Of a DNA stretch of 64,000 bases, positions 1-8,067 are shown in pieces. The position numbers and the translations under genes are program-made. This DNA is from DATBGS01 sp036557885 (GTDB lineage Bacteria > Chloroflexota > Ktedonobacteria > Ktedonobacterales > DATBGS01), in NCBI GenBank assembly GCA_036557885.1, contig DATBGS010000090.1, positions 62,001 through 126,000 of the forward strand, written 5' to 3'. Under the pieces are notes generated by a model. The model did no database searches, was not told the DNA's origin, and saw only the letters and a list, made by a program, of their open reading frames with translations. Every line of letters starts with the position of its first letter. Within the stretch, counting starts at the first letter, position 1.

Positions 1-1
1 C

Positions 2-388
2 GGGCGCATGCTCACACTGCTCCCTGAAGATTCGGACGCTTCGGCGCAGCGCTTGCGCGAGGCGTTTGCGAGGCGCGTCGGTGGAGATGTTGCCGTGATT
101 ATTTCGGATAGTTTCGGGCGGCCCTGGCGCGAGGGGCAGGTGAATGTAGCCATTGGTCTGGCGGGGATGAGCGCGTTTCAGGATTATCGCGGCCAGAGCG
201 ACCCGTATGGGTATGAGATGCACGTGAGCGTGCTGGCTGTGGCCGATGAGCTTGCCAGCGCTGCGGAACTGGTGATGGGCAAGCTGGATCGCGTGCCGGT
301 GGCGGTGATTCGCGGCTACGCTTACACGCCTGGCGAGGGCAACGCGCAAAGTTTGATTCGGAATGCTGCCAACGATTTGTTCAGATAG
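2..388 (+). CDS. cofE: Coenzyme F420-0:L-glutamate ligase, C-terminal part (cut by window start)
   Basis: The last ~129 codons of a CofE/FbiB-type ligase, which adds glutamate to F420-0 in the cytoplasm using GTP. Visible family signatures are ISDSFGRPWR, GQVNVAIG, DYRG followed by DPYG, and AVADELASAAELVMGK. The frame is open to the window edge and CofE is normally about 250 residues, so the N-terminal half lies upstream; the ATG at 8 is internal. The stop at 386-388 is followed at once by the nitroreductase-like gene, and cofD and cofC come next, which fixes the role by context. In Mycobacterium FbiB the CofE and nitroreductase parts are one protein; here they are two genes. Confidence 0.9.
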   Translation, partial: GRMLTLLPEDSDASAQRLREAFARRVGGDVAVIISDSFGRPWREGQVNVAIGLAGMSAFQDYRGQSDPYGYEMHVSVLAVADELASAAELVMGKLDRVPVAVIRGYAYTPGEGNAQSLIRNAANDLFR

Positions 389-404
389 GAAGGGCCAGGC
401 GGCC

Positions 405-1040
405 ATGTCGCTATCGCAGGGGGAACAGCCTCGCCCACAGGATTTTGCCAGCGTGGTGCGTGGTCGGCGCAGTGTGCGCTGGTATCAGGAGCGCGAAGTC
501 CCACGCCAACTGATTGTGGAAGTGCTGGAGGCGGCCCGCTGGGCGCCTTCGCCGCATGGACGCCAGCCCTGGCGCTTTGTGGTGCTGACCCGGCGCGATC
601 TGAAGGAGCGGTTGGCTGAGGCGATGGGCGCGACCTGGCGGGCGAACCTGGCGATGGATGGAGAGTCGGATGCGGTGATCAACCAGCGGCTGGAAAACTC
701 GCATCAGCGGCTGGTGCAGGCGCCGGTGGTGATTGTGCCCTGTTTATATCTTGAGGAACTGGACCGTTACCCAGATGAGCAGCGCCAGGCGTCTGAAAAG
801 ATTATGGCGATTCAGAGCCTGGGGGCGGCAGTGGAGAACCTGATGCTGGCGGCCTGGAGCGTGGGGCTGGAGAGCGGTTGGATGTGCGCGCCCCTGTTCT
901 GCCCGGAGATTGTTTGCTCGGCGTTGGAACTGGACCCGGCATTGATTCCGCACGCGGCAATCACGTTGGGGTATCTTGGTCGTGAACCGAAACGGCGTGA
1001 GCATCGGTCCATGGAGATGTTGATTGCCCGCTGGGATTAG
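405..1040 (+). CDS. FbiB C-terminal-like nitroreductase (probable dehydro-F420-0 reductase)
   Basis: A 211-residue FMN nitroreductase-fold protein. The N-terminal RGRRSVRWYQ and AARWAPSPHGRQPWRF segments are the usual FMN-binding signatures, and the C-terminal ITLGYLGREPKRR is typical of the fold. In mycobacterial FbiB the equivalent domain reduces dehydro-F420-0; position between cofE and cofD makes that the best guess here, but a general nitroreductase role is not excluded. The ATG at 405 was chosen because AGGAAGG at 387-393 sits at proper distance; an upstream in-frame ATG at 363 overlaps cofE and has no such site. Confidence 0.82.
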   Translation: MSLSQGEQPRPQDFASVVRGRRSVRWYQEREVPRQLIVEVLEAARWAPSPHGRQPWRFVVLTRRDLKERLAEAMGATWRANLAMDGESDAVINQRLENSHQRLVQAPVVIVPCLYLEELDRYPDEQRQASEKIMAIQSLGAAVENLMLAAWSVGLESGWMCAPLFCPEIVCSALELDPALIPHAAITLGYLGREPKRREHRSMEMLIARWD

Positions 1041-1051
1041 AGGTACACAGG

Positions 1052-1978
1052 ATGATTGTGACGCTTGCTGGTGGCGTTGGCGCGGCCCGTTTTCTGGAGG
1101 GGCTGGCGCGGGTGGTTCCGCCAGCTTCCATGACGGTCATTGTGAATACGGGCGATGATATTGATCTGTATGGGCTGCATATTTCGCCTGATCTGGATAC
1201 GGTGATGTATACGCTGGCCGGGCTGTCGCATCCAGGCCAGGGCTGGGGCATTCAAGGCGATTCGTTTCATTTGCTGGAGATGCTGAAGCGCTATGGGCAT
1301 GCCACATGGTTTATGCTGGGCGACCGTGATCTGGCGACGCACCTGCACCGCACGCTGCTGCTGCGGGAGGGCAAGACGCTTTCGGAGGTGAGTGAGCAGA
1401 TTCGCCGGGCGCTGGGGCTGGAGGCGCGCATGTTGCCCATGAGCGATGACCGGGTGACGACGCGCATCCTGACGCCGGGCGGTTCGCTGCATTTTCAGGA
1501 ATATCTGGTGCAGCGCCATGCCAGCGATGACGTTGAAGGGGTGCATTTTGATGGCATTGGGCAGGCGCTCCCCGCGCCGGGTGTGCTGGCGGCGCTACGA
1601 GAAGCCGAAGTGATCATCCTGGCTCCCAGTAACCCGATTGTGAGCATTGGGACGATTCTGGGGGTTCCTGGGGTGCGTATGGCGCTGCGTGAGACGAAAG
1701 CGCGTGTGGTAGCCATCAGCCCTATTGTAGGAGGGGTGCCAATTAAGGGTCCGGCGGATAAGCTGATGAGCGGTATGGGGCTGGAGGTGTCGGCGGTGGG
1801 GGTGGCAGACTGCTATCGGGATTTTTTGGATGTGCTTATTATTGATCAGGTGGATGCCGCCCTGGCGCCAACTATTGAGGCGAAGGGGTGCCGGGTGGTG
1901 GTGATGGATACGATTATGCGCGGACTGCCTGAGAAAGAGGCGCTGGCGCGCGCAGCTTTGGCGGCGGGACGAGCATGA
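1052..1978 (+). CDS. cofD: 2-phospho-L-lactate (or phosphoenolpyruvate) transferase CofD
   Basis: 308 residues, the full family length. CofD joins the phospho-acid moiety carried on a guanylyl group to Fo, giving F420-0 or its dehydro form. The N-terminus has the LAGGVGAARFLEGL nucleotide-binding loop, then VNTGDDIDLYGLHISPDLD and GWGIQGDSF, all hallmark CofD motifs, and later SNPIVSIGTIL and SPIVGG. It starts 11 bp after the nitroreductase gene, and its stop overlaps the cofC start as ATGA, so translation of the two is probably coupled. Confidence 0.95.
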   Translation: MIVTLAGGVGAARFLEGLARVVPPASMTVIVNTGDDIDLYGLHISPDLDTVMYTLAGLSHPGQGWGIQGDSFHLLEMLKRYGHATWFMLGDRDLATHLHRTLLLREGKTLSEVSEQIRRALGLEARMLPMSDDRVTTRILTPGGSLHFQEYLVQRHASDDVEGVHFDGIGQALPAPGVLAALREAEVIILAPSNPIVSIGTILGVPGVRMALRETKARVVAISPIVGGVPIKGPADKLMSGMGLEVSAVGVADCYRDFLDVLIIDQVDAALAPTIEAKGCRVVVMDTIMRGLPEKEALARAALAAGRA

Positions 1979-2697
1979 TCTGGGCAGTGGTACCAGTCAA
2001 GACGCTGGCGCAGGCTAAGACGCGCCTGGCAGGTGTGCTGACGCCCGCCGAGCGGGCGACGCTGTGCCAGGTGATGCTGGCTGATGTGCTGCACGCGCTG
2101 CGTGGCGCAGCCAGCCTGGATCACGTGTTGGTCGTGACGGCAGATACATTTCTGGCTGAGCAGGCTCGTGCGCAGGGGGCCGACGTGCTGGCGGAGGCGT
2201 CCCTGGGGCAGCAACGGCCAGCGGGCCAGAATGTGGCGCTGGAGGCGGCTGCGGCTTTTTGCCGGGACCAGGGAGCCAGGGCGCTGCTCGTGGTTTCGGC
2301 GGATGTGCCGCTTCTCTGCTCGGAGACGGTGGAGGCGCTCATTTGCCAGGGGATGCGCGGGCATGGGGGGAAGGGAGAGAGGGGAGAGAGGGGAGAGAAG
2401 GAAGATTTCAGGGTAGTGCTGGCGCCTTCCTCCGAGGGGACGGGCACCAACGCGCTTTTCCAGCGCCCGCCTGGAGCGATTCCCTTTCTTTTTGGGCCAG
2501 ACAGTTTGCAGCATCATCAACGCGCAGCCAGGGAACATGGGGTGCCGGTTGATCTGTTTCATTCAAGCGGTCTGGCGCTGGATATAGATACCCCGGCTGA
2601 TCTCTGTGCTTTGCTGCGCCTGCCCACCCGAACCCACACCCAGAGGGCGCTGCATGAGATGGGTATACTTCAACGATTGGCAAAAACCTCTGCGTGA
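1975..2697 (+). CDS. cofC: 2-phospho-L-lactate / PEP guanylyltransferase CofC
   Basis: 240 residues. CofC activates phospholactate or PEP with GTP for CofD. The N-terminus MIWAVVPVKTLAQAKTRLAG is the nucleotidyltransferase signature with the lysine and arginine that contact GTP; LLVVSADVPLL and GTGTNALFQRPP-like stretches are the further family motifs. A Gly-Glu-Arg repeat of about 10 residues near residue 135 comes from a purine-rich tandem repeat and is not part of the family core. It overlaps cofD by 4 bp. The stop codon lies inside the first arm of a long perfect hairpin. Confidence 0.93.
   Translation: MIWAVVPVKTLAQAKTRLAGVLTPAERATLCQVMLADVLHALRGAASLDHVLVVTADTFLAEQARAQGADVLAEASLGQQRPAGQNVALEAAAAFCRDQGARALLVVSADVPLLCSETVEALICQGMRGHGGKGERGERGEKEDFRVVLAPSSEGTGTNALFQRPPGAIPFLFGPDSLQHHQRAAREHGVPVDLFHSSGLALDIDTPADLCALLRLPTRTHTQRALHEMGILQRLAKTSA
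2373..2399 (+). repeat. Purine-only 9-bp tandem repeat inside cofC
   Basis: Three consecutive copies of the 9-mer GGGAGAGAG (the last ends GGGAGAGAA) lie in frame within cofC and encode Gly-Glu-Arg, Gly-Glu-Arg, Gly-Glu-Lys. The unit is a multiple of three, so copy number changes would lengthen or shorten a loop without breaking the frame. It probably arose by slippage. Confidence 0.85.
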
Positions 2698-2746
2698 GGA
2701 TGGATACCCACCCCTAGCACAGGCTAGGGGTGGGTATCCATCCTCA
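2695..2746. terminator. Perfect 24-bp inverted repeat at the end of the F420 operon
   Basis: Arms 2695-2718 and 2723-2746 are perfect reverse complements of 24 bp with an ACAG loop at 2719-2722. The TGA stop of cofC is the first three bases of the left arm. No T-run follows, so it is not a classical intrinsic terminator; it may be a 3' stabilising hairpin, a transcript-end signal of another kind, or a palindromic mobile repeat. Confidence 0.6.
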
Positions 2747-2792
2747 CATAACGGCTAGAGAGCCAAAAGATTGAAAACAGGAGCGTAGTTCA

Positions 2793-3194
2793 ATGGCAAC
2801 CCTTTCCCCTGAAGCACGCGAGTTCTTGAGCGAGAAGCGCTTTGCGACGCTGGCGACGATTAACAAAGATGGTCTTCCCCAGCAAACGGTGATGTGGTAT
2901 GACCTGGGTGAGGATACCATTCTGATGAATACGGCGGCAGGCCGTTTGAAACACCGCAATCTGCTGCGCGACTCGCGTGTTTCGGTCTGCGTGGTGGATG
3001 GCTATCGCTGGGTGACGGTGACGGGGCAGGTGGAGATGATTGACGACCAGACCATTGCCCAGGCCGACATTCACCGTCTGGCAATTCGCTATCATGGCCC
3101 AGAGAAAGCCGAGCGGCAGGTGCGCGAGAGCTTCTCTAAGCAGCACCGGGTGACGCTGCGCTTGAAGATTGAACGGGTGATCGAAGACCTCTAG
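2793..3194 (+). CDS. PPOX-class probable F420-dependent oxidoreductase
   Basis: 133 residues of the split-barrel pyridoxamine-phosphate-oxidase-like fold. The opening FLSEKRFATLATINKDGLPQ with the following VMWYDL strand is characteristic of the small TIGR03618-like class of flavin/deazaflavin oxidoreductases. WVTVTGQVEMIDD is the central barrel strand. F420 versus FMN use cannot be read from the sequence; location directly after the F420 synthesis genes favours F420. A CAGGAG site precedes the ATG. Its stop is separated by one base from the stop of the convergent luciferase-like gene. Confidence 0.8.
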   Translation: MATLSPEAREFLSEKRFATLATINKDGLPQQTVMWYDLGEDTILMNTAAGRLKHRNLLRDSRVSVCVVDGYRWVTVTGQVEMIDDQTIAQADIHRLAIRYHGPEKAERQVRESFSKQHRVTLRLKIERVIEDL

Positions 3195-3195
3195 C

Positions 3196-4083
3196 TCAGG
3201 GCAGTTTGGGCAGCACCTCCTGGCCGAAGCGCTCCAGCGAGGCCAGGTCGCTGAAGCGAATCATAAAGTGGCTGACGCCAAGCTGGATAAATTGTTGGAA
3301 CTCTTCAATTACGGCTTCTGGTGAAGGGCCAATGACATGAAGCTGTGACTTCATCACCTGCTCCGGGTCTTCGGGCAGGCTGACGATGCCATAATAGGTG
3401 AGGCGGATGCTGGATGGGTCGCGCCCGATGGCTGCGCAGTGTTTGTGGAGCACCTGCAATTTGGCGGCGTATTCGGGTGGGGTACAGAAGTTGTTGTTCC
3501 ACCAGTCGGCGTAGCGGGCGACGGAGCGCAGGACAAGCTGTTCTCCGGCGCCACCGATTAACAGCGGAATTGCTTTGTGGGGGAGCGGCTCGCAGTAGGC
3601 GTTTTCAATCTGATAGTGTTCGCCTTTATAGGTGGCGGGGGCCTGTTCCCACAGGGCGCGTGTAATCTCGATGGCTTCATTCATCTGGGCGATGCGCACT
3701 TTGTCTGCTGGGTAAGGGTAGCCATAGGCGTCATATTCGTCCTTTTTCCAGCCCGCGCCTAGCCCTAAAATAAAGCGCCCGCCAGTGATGTAGTGCAGAT
3801 TGGCGGCCATTTTTGCGGTCAGGGCAGGATTGCGATAGGACTGGCCCAGGACCAGCGTGCCAAAGCGCAGCGCGGGAAACTCGCCAGCGAGAAAGCTGAG
3901 GGTGCTCAGGCATTCCAGTGTGCCGGTTTCGCCCCATTGGAAATGATCTTCCACCCAGGCGGTGGTAAAGCGCGGTGGCAAGGCGCGCAGGCAGCGGCGA
4001 TTGTAGTCCATGAGTGACGCGACATCCCGGCCCGCGCCGCGAGCCGCAGGGTAGAGCGTGAAACCAAAATCAATCTCGGCCAT
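3196..4083 (-). CDS. Luciferase-like (LLM class) flavin/F420-dependent oxidoreductase
   Basis: 295 residues forming the TIM-barrel bacterial-luciferase-like fold. Seen in order: an N-terminal strand IDFGFTLYP, AWVEDHFQWG, LRFGTLVLGQSYRNPALTAKMA, the strongly conserved ITGGRFILGLGAGWKKDEYDAYGYP, and PLLIGGAGEQLVLR near residue 175. This pattern is common in F420-linked oxidoreductases of Chloroflexota and Actinobacteria. The substrate is unknown. It converges on the PPOX gene with a 1-bp gap; the neighbourhood suggests it consumes F420. Confidence 0.85.
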   Translation of the reverse strand: MAEIDFGFTLYPAARGAGRDVASLMDYNRRCLRALPPRFTTAWVEDHFQWGETGTLECLSTLSFLAGEFPALRFGTLVLGQSYRNPALTAKMAANLHYITGGRFILGLGAGWKKDEYDAYGYPYPADKVRIAQMNEAIEITRALWEQAPATYKGEHYQIENAYCEPLPHKAIPLLIGGAGEQLVLRSVARYADWWNNNFCTPPEYAAKLQVLHKHCAAIGRDPSSIRLTYYGIVSLPEDPEQVMKSQLHVIGPSPEAVIEEFQQFIQLGVSHFMIRFSDLASLERFGQEVLPKLP

Positions 4084-4400
4084 GTAGTTCCCTCTTCCTA
4101 ACTTATGTGGCGCTGTCTCGTTGTGTGGCTTTGTGTTGTGTGCCCCATGTTGGGGGTTTTGTGCTCAAGCCTGCTTATAAGCATGGTAGAGCGATTGTAT
4201 CACGTAGCAGAGCGATTGCTGCGCCAGCTTCTCATCCTCATCCAGGGCGCCAGGTTTTTTGTAGAAGATAAAAGGTTTCTTGCTGAAGCAACTGGCATTA
4301 AATGTATACATACTTCTCCTGAACAGATGCTCTATGCGCTGCAATCGGCTATACTATTGCATGGAAAATTGGTTGCTCAGATAGTTTGAGGAGCATGATC
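4084..4400. other. Intergenic region between divergent genes
   Basis: About 317 bp between the luciferase-like gene (leftward) and the next rightward gene. A TATACT hexamer at 4350-4355 could be a -10 element for the rightward gene, but no good -35 sits 16-18 bp upstream. A 94-codon frame here has a low-complexity, Cys/Leu-rich translation and no ribosome site, and is not called. Confidence 0.5.
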
Positions 4401-4811
4401 ATGGCCGATGTGACAACCCTGCTCATCAGCGATGCAGAGGGCGACATGGTGCTGGCACTGACTGACGACCAACGGCTGGTTCTGCGCGGCGCAGAAGTTC
4501 TGGAACAGGAGTTACGGGAAGAGGAGTTTGCGCTGGCCGGGCCATTTACCGGGAAAGATCGCATTTCGCGGTGGATCAGGTCGCTGTTGACTGCTTCAAC
4601 AGAAGATGTTGAGCATCTGGTTGAGCGTTTAGCCACCGGGGTGCCAGTAGCAGACATTGAGGTGTTCACCCTGGAGCACGCGCACTTTGTGATCAAGCTG
4701 CGGGGTTTTGAACATGAACTGAAGATCAACGAGAAGAAAATGGATGTGCTTGAAGCAAGCACGATGTTGGCTCTGGTCAATGATCAGCGAGAAACTGGTC
4801 GCTCGGAGTGA
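4401..4811 (+). CDS. Hypothetical protein, 136 residues
   Basis: Not recognised. The protein is acidic and soluble-looking, with no signal peptide or membrane segment. It has an N-terminal beta-rich part (TTLLISDAEGDMVLALTDDQ) and a helical middle with many Glu/Leu. AGGAG at 4389-4393 is 7 bp before the ATG at 4401, which decides the start over an ATG at 4395 (1 bp spacing) and a TTG at 4386. It lies 30 bp before the cyanophycinase-like/CysS-tail gene and is probably cotranscribed with it. Confidence 0.7.
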   Translation: MADVTTLLISDAEGDMVLALTDDQRLVLRGAEVLEQELREEEFALAGPFTGKDRISRWIRSLLTASTEDVEHLVERLATGVPVADIEVFTLEHAHFVIKLRGFEHELKINEKKMDVLEASTMLALVNDQRETGRSE

Positions 4812-4841
4812 GCCTTGGAGTCTGAACAGAGAGGGGGCAGC

Positions 4842-6005
4842 ATGCCTCAGACACATGCAGGAGAGCAACGCGAGGGGCCGGGTATTGTTGCGTTGCTTGG
4901 GTCTGGTGAGACGGCTGCGCTTGGCCGAGAAGTCTTTGTGCAGGTCTTTCGCCGTTTGCCGCGCCCAATCTCGGTGGCTGTGCTCGATACCCCGGCTGGC
5001 TTTCAGCCAAACGCAGACCTGGTGGCCGGGAAAGTGGCTGAATTCCTGACGCATCGTTTGCAGGATTTTGCGCCGCAGGTGGCAGTGGTGCGCGCGCGGT
5101 ACAAGGGCGGCCCTGACGATACCAACAGCCCCCAGGCACACGAGGCATTTACTGGAGCTAACTGCATTTTTGCTGGCCCTGGCAGCCCTGGATTTATGAT
5201 TCGCCAGTTGCAGGATTCGCAGGTTTTTGCGGCGCTGCGCGCGCGGCATCTGCGCGGCGCGGCGTTGGTCTTTTCCAGCGCCGCCGCGCTGGCAACCAGC
5301 GCGCACGCGCTGCCGATTTATGAGATTTTTAAGGCGGGCGCCGATCTGCACTGGATGGCGGGGTTAGACCTGCTTGGGCCGTTTGGGTATCATCTGACGA
5401 TTGTGCCGCACTGGAACAACAAAGAGGGCGGGGAAGAACTGGATACTTCCCACTGTTTTATGGGACTGACCCGTTTTGAGCGCTTGCAAGCGCTGCTTCC
5501 TCCCCAGGAGACGATTCTGGGGATAGATGAGCATACAGCTTGCATCCTTGATCTAGCAGCCGAGACGGGGCAGGTAGTTGGGAAGGGTACTGTGACGTTG
5601 CTGCGGCAGGATATGCCGCCCATGATGTATCGCAGTGGAGATCGGTTTCCGCTGGCGGTCTTAAAAGGCGAACTGCATAGCCATGATGCCTGGGCGAGCG
5701 CACCAGCGGTGGCGCTGCCACCCTTGGTTTTGCCAGAGGATGAAGACGAAGGGCAGGGTGAGGGGGCGACAGGCATCAGTGGCCTGCACGCGACAGATAA
5801 TGAGCTAGAGGAAGATGACGCCGCGCCAGCCGCTGCCCCGCTTCCGCCTGTAGCGATTGAGCAATTGCTGGAGATTCGCGGCGAATTGCGTAAGGAAAAG
5901 AAGTGGGCGCTGGCCGATAAGCTGCGCGATGCCCTGAAAGAGGGTGGAATAGTGGTTGAGGATACGCCAGAAGGCCCGCGTTGGAGCTATCAGTCAGGGG
6001 CATAG
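4842..6005 (+). CDS. Cyanophycinase-like (peptidase S51 fold) protein fused to a CysS-type C-terminal domain
   Basis: 387 residues. Residues ~15-250 resemble the class I glutamine-amidotransferase-like fold of cyanophycinase/S51 peptidases: GIVALLGSGETA at the start, IFAGPGSPGFM, and ALVFSSAAALATSAHA, where the second Ser would be the nucleophile. A low-complexity acidic linker (~residues 295-335) leads to IEQLLEIRGELRKEKKWALA, DKLRDALKEGGIVVEDTPEG and RW, which closely resembles the C-terminal tail of cysteinyl-tRNA synthetase. No aminoacylation domain is present. The ATG at 4842 follows GAGAGGGGG; a TTG at 4815 is less likely. Function unknown; peptidase activity is a family-based guess. 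Confidence 0.75.
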   Translation: MPQTHAGEQREGPGIVALLGSGETAALGREVFVQVFRRLPRPISVAVLDTPAGFQPNADLVAGKVAEFLTHRLQDFAPQVAVVRARYKGGPDDTNSPQAHEAFTGANCIFAGPGSPGFMIRQLQDSQVFAALRARHLRGAALVFSSAAALATSAHALPIYEIFKAGADLHWMAGLDLLGPFGYHLTIVPHWNNKEGGEELDTSHCFMGLTRFERLQALLPPQETILGIDEHTACILDLAAETGQVVGKGTVTLLRQDMPPMMYRSGDRFPLAVLKGELHSHDAWASAPAVALPPLVLPEDEDEGQGEGATGISGLHATDNELEEDDAAPAAAPLPPVAIEQLLEIRGELRKEKKWALADKLRDALKEGGIVVEDTPEGPRWSYQSGA

Positions 6006-6263
6006 CATGCGGCTTCGTGGCTTCAACAGGGAGCAATTTTGTGAGGTAATACGGCAATATAAGCAAGAGCCAGACATTGCTCAGCCTGGCGTGCATCGAG
6101 CAGCGCGAACTGGAAAATTACTTGCTAAGAGGGTAGACTTGGAGTGCTGAATGGATGCACTGCCCTTCTCCCAAACGGAAAGCACAAAAGCAAAGCAAGG
6201 GGGAGAAGCTGCGTGCCCACCAGCGCTCCGCGCTTATACGTTCGATGAGGAATGGAGAAAGTC

Positions 6264-7046
6264 GTGAAGATATGCGTCTGCGTCAAGCAGATTCCTGATC
6301 CCAATACCACTACGAGTAAGCTTGACCCGGCTACAAATCGGCTGGTGCGCACGGGCGTTTCGCTGGTGCTGGACCCCGGCGATGAGGGCGGCATTGAGGC
6401 GGCTTTGCTGCTGCAAGAGAAACATGGCGGCGAAGTAGTCGTCGTTTCGATGGGGCCGCAAAGCGCGCAGGAAGCTCTGCGCCGGGCGCTGGCAATGGGC
6501 GCTGACCGCGCTATTTTGATTAGCGATTCCGCGCTGGCTGGCTCCGATTCGCTGGGGACGGCGAAGGCGCTGGCGGCAGTTTTGCAAAAAGAGCAGCCGG
6601 ACCTGGTGATCTGCGCTACAGAAAGCACCGATGGCTACACGGGCATGGTGCCCGGCGGCATTGCGCAGTTGCTGGGCGTGCCCGCGCTGACGTTTGCCCG
6701 CGAAGTAATTTTAAACGGGGATACCTGCACGATTAAGCGCGTCATCCCAACGGGCTATCAGGTGGTGGAGGCAAAGCTGCCGGTGGTGGTGACGGTTGCC
6801 AGCGGCGTCTATACTCCGCGCTATCCCTCGATGAAAGGCATTATGGCCTCCAAGAAGAAGCCGCTGGATGTGAAGAGTGTGGCTGATCTTGGCTTGAAGG
6901 CCGATGAGGTGGGCGAGGCGGGCGCCAAAGAGCGCGTTGTTGCTGTTTCTAAAGTGGAGGCGCGCGCAGCCGGACGGGTGATTAAAGATGACGGCAGCGC
7001 TGCTGTGGCTATCGCTGATTTCCTGGGCCAGCATAAGCTCTTTTAG
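6264..7046 (+). CDS. etfB: Electron transfer flavoprotein beta subunit
   Basis: About 260 residues. With EtfA it forms the FAD/AMP heterodimer that passes electrons from acyl-CoA and related dehydrogenases to the quinone pool. VKICVCVKQIPDPNT is the standard EtfB start; DPGDEGGIEAALLL, RRALAMGADRAILI and GYTGMVPGGIAQLLGVPALTF follow, and the C-terminus ends KLF. GTG at 6264 preceded by GGAG at 6254-6257 gives the best match to family N-termini; an ATG at 6252 would add four residues. It is 14 bp before etfA. Confidence 0.93.
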   Translation: MKICVCVKQIPDPNTTTSKLDPATNRLVRTGVSLVLDPGDEGGIEAALLLQEKHGGEVVVVSMGPQSAQEALRRALAMGADRAILISDSALAGSDSLGTAKALAAVLQKEQPDLVICATESTDGYTGMVPGGIAQLLGVPALTFAREVILNGDTCTIKRVIPTGYQVVEAKLPVVVTVASGVYTPRYPSMKGIMASKKKPLDVKSVADLGLKADEVGEAGAKERVVAVSKVEARAAGRVIKDDGSAAVAIADFLGQHKLF

Positions 7047-7060
7047 GAGGAAGCATCTCT

Positions 7061-8032
7061 ATGGCAGAAACCATCTGGGTATGGGTTGAACTGGACCAGG
7101 GCCAGCCCTTTCGCGGGTCGTTGGAGATTTTGAGCAAAGCCGCGCAGGTGGGGCAGGCTGAGGCGGTGGTCGTTGGCTCCGGGGCGCGAGCTGTGGCGGC
7201 AACGCTGGGCAAGTATGGCGCGCAGAAGGTCTATGTGCATGAGGATGCGGCCTACGATTCGTATCTGGCGATGCCTGCGGCGGCAACGCTGGGCAAGCTG
7301 GTGGAGCAGCACACGCCCGCGCTCTTGCTGTTCCCAACGACGTATGACAGCCGCGATATTGCGGCGCGAATGAGTCCGATGCTCAATAGCAGCCTGATTA
7401 CGGATGCCACCGATTTTTCGCTCGAAGGGAGCAACCTGCGGGTGAGCGTGCCCTGGGGCGGCGAGAATGTGGTAACAGCGACGCTGGTGAATGCGGGCAC
7501 GAAGCTGGTGCTTTTCCGGCCCAAGGCGTTTGCGCTGGAGGAACGCGGCGGCGGTGCCCCGTCTATTGAAGAGGTGCAGGGGGCGCTTGACCCGTCGCTG
7601 CTGCGGGCGCGCATTACCGAGCGCGTGGAAGAGGCGGCGGAAGGTCCGGCGCTGGAGGATGCTGCGGTGATTGTGAGCGGTGGGCGTGGCCTGGGCAAGC
7701 CCGAAAACTTCAAGGTGATCGAGGCGCTGGCCGGGGTGCTGGGTGGCGCGGTGGGCGCGACACGCGCCGTTGTGGATGCCGGGTGGGTGCCTTACAGCTA
7801 TCAGGTGGGGCAGACGGGCAAGACGGTGAAGCCGACGCTGTATATAGCGGTGGGTATCAGCGGGGCTATTCAGCATCTGGCGGGAATGAAAGGCTCAAAG
7901 TTTATCGTGGCAATTAACCGCGATGAGCACGCGCCGATCTTTTCAGCGGCTGATCTGGGGGTGGTTGGCGACGCGCTGACGATTGTGCCGCAGTTGACCG
8001 AAGAGTTGAAGCGGCGCAAGGGCGGGAAATAG
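7061..8032 (+). CDS. etfA: Electron transfer flavoprotein alpha subunit
   Basis: 323 residues, the normal length. The N-terminal domain I (MAETIWVWVELDQG) is followed by the C-terminal FAD domain: VSGGRGLGKPENFK, AGWVPYSYQVGQTGKTVKPTLYIAVGISGAIQH in the sequence register expected of EtfA, then INRDEHAPIFSAADLGVVGD. It partners EtfB upstream; TAGGAGGAAG before the ATG is a strong ribosome site. No etf:quinone oxidoreductase gene is adjacent, so its electron acceptor is encoded elsewhere. Confidence 0.95.
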   Translation: MAETIWVWVELDQGQPFRGSLEILSKAAQVGQAEAVVVGSGARAVAATLGKYGAQKVYVHEDAAYDSYLAMPAAATLGKLVEQHTPALLLFPTTYDSRDIAARMSPMLNSSLITDATDFSLEGSNLRVSVPWGGENVVTATLVNAGTKLVLFRPKAFALEERGGGAPSIEEVQGALDPSLLRARITERVEEAAEGPALEDAAVIVSGGRGLGKPENFKVIEALAGVLGGAVGATRAVVDAGWVPYSYQVGQTGKTVKPTLYIAVGISGAIQHLAGMKGSKFIVAINRDEHAPIFSAADLGVVGDALTIVPQLTEELKRRKGGK

Positions 8033-8067
8033 GGGCCGTTTCTGTGCTGGCTCTGGAGGTAACAGCT

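Noticed and set aside
4105..4389. 94-codon open frame, plus strand
   Set aside because: Cys/Leu-rich translation without family match or ribosome site, in an intergenic region; chance frame.
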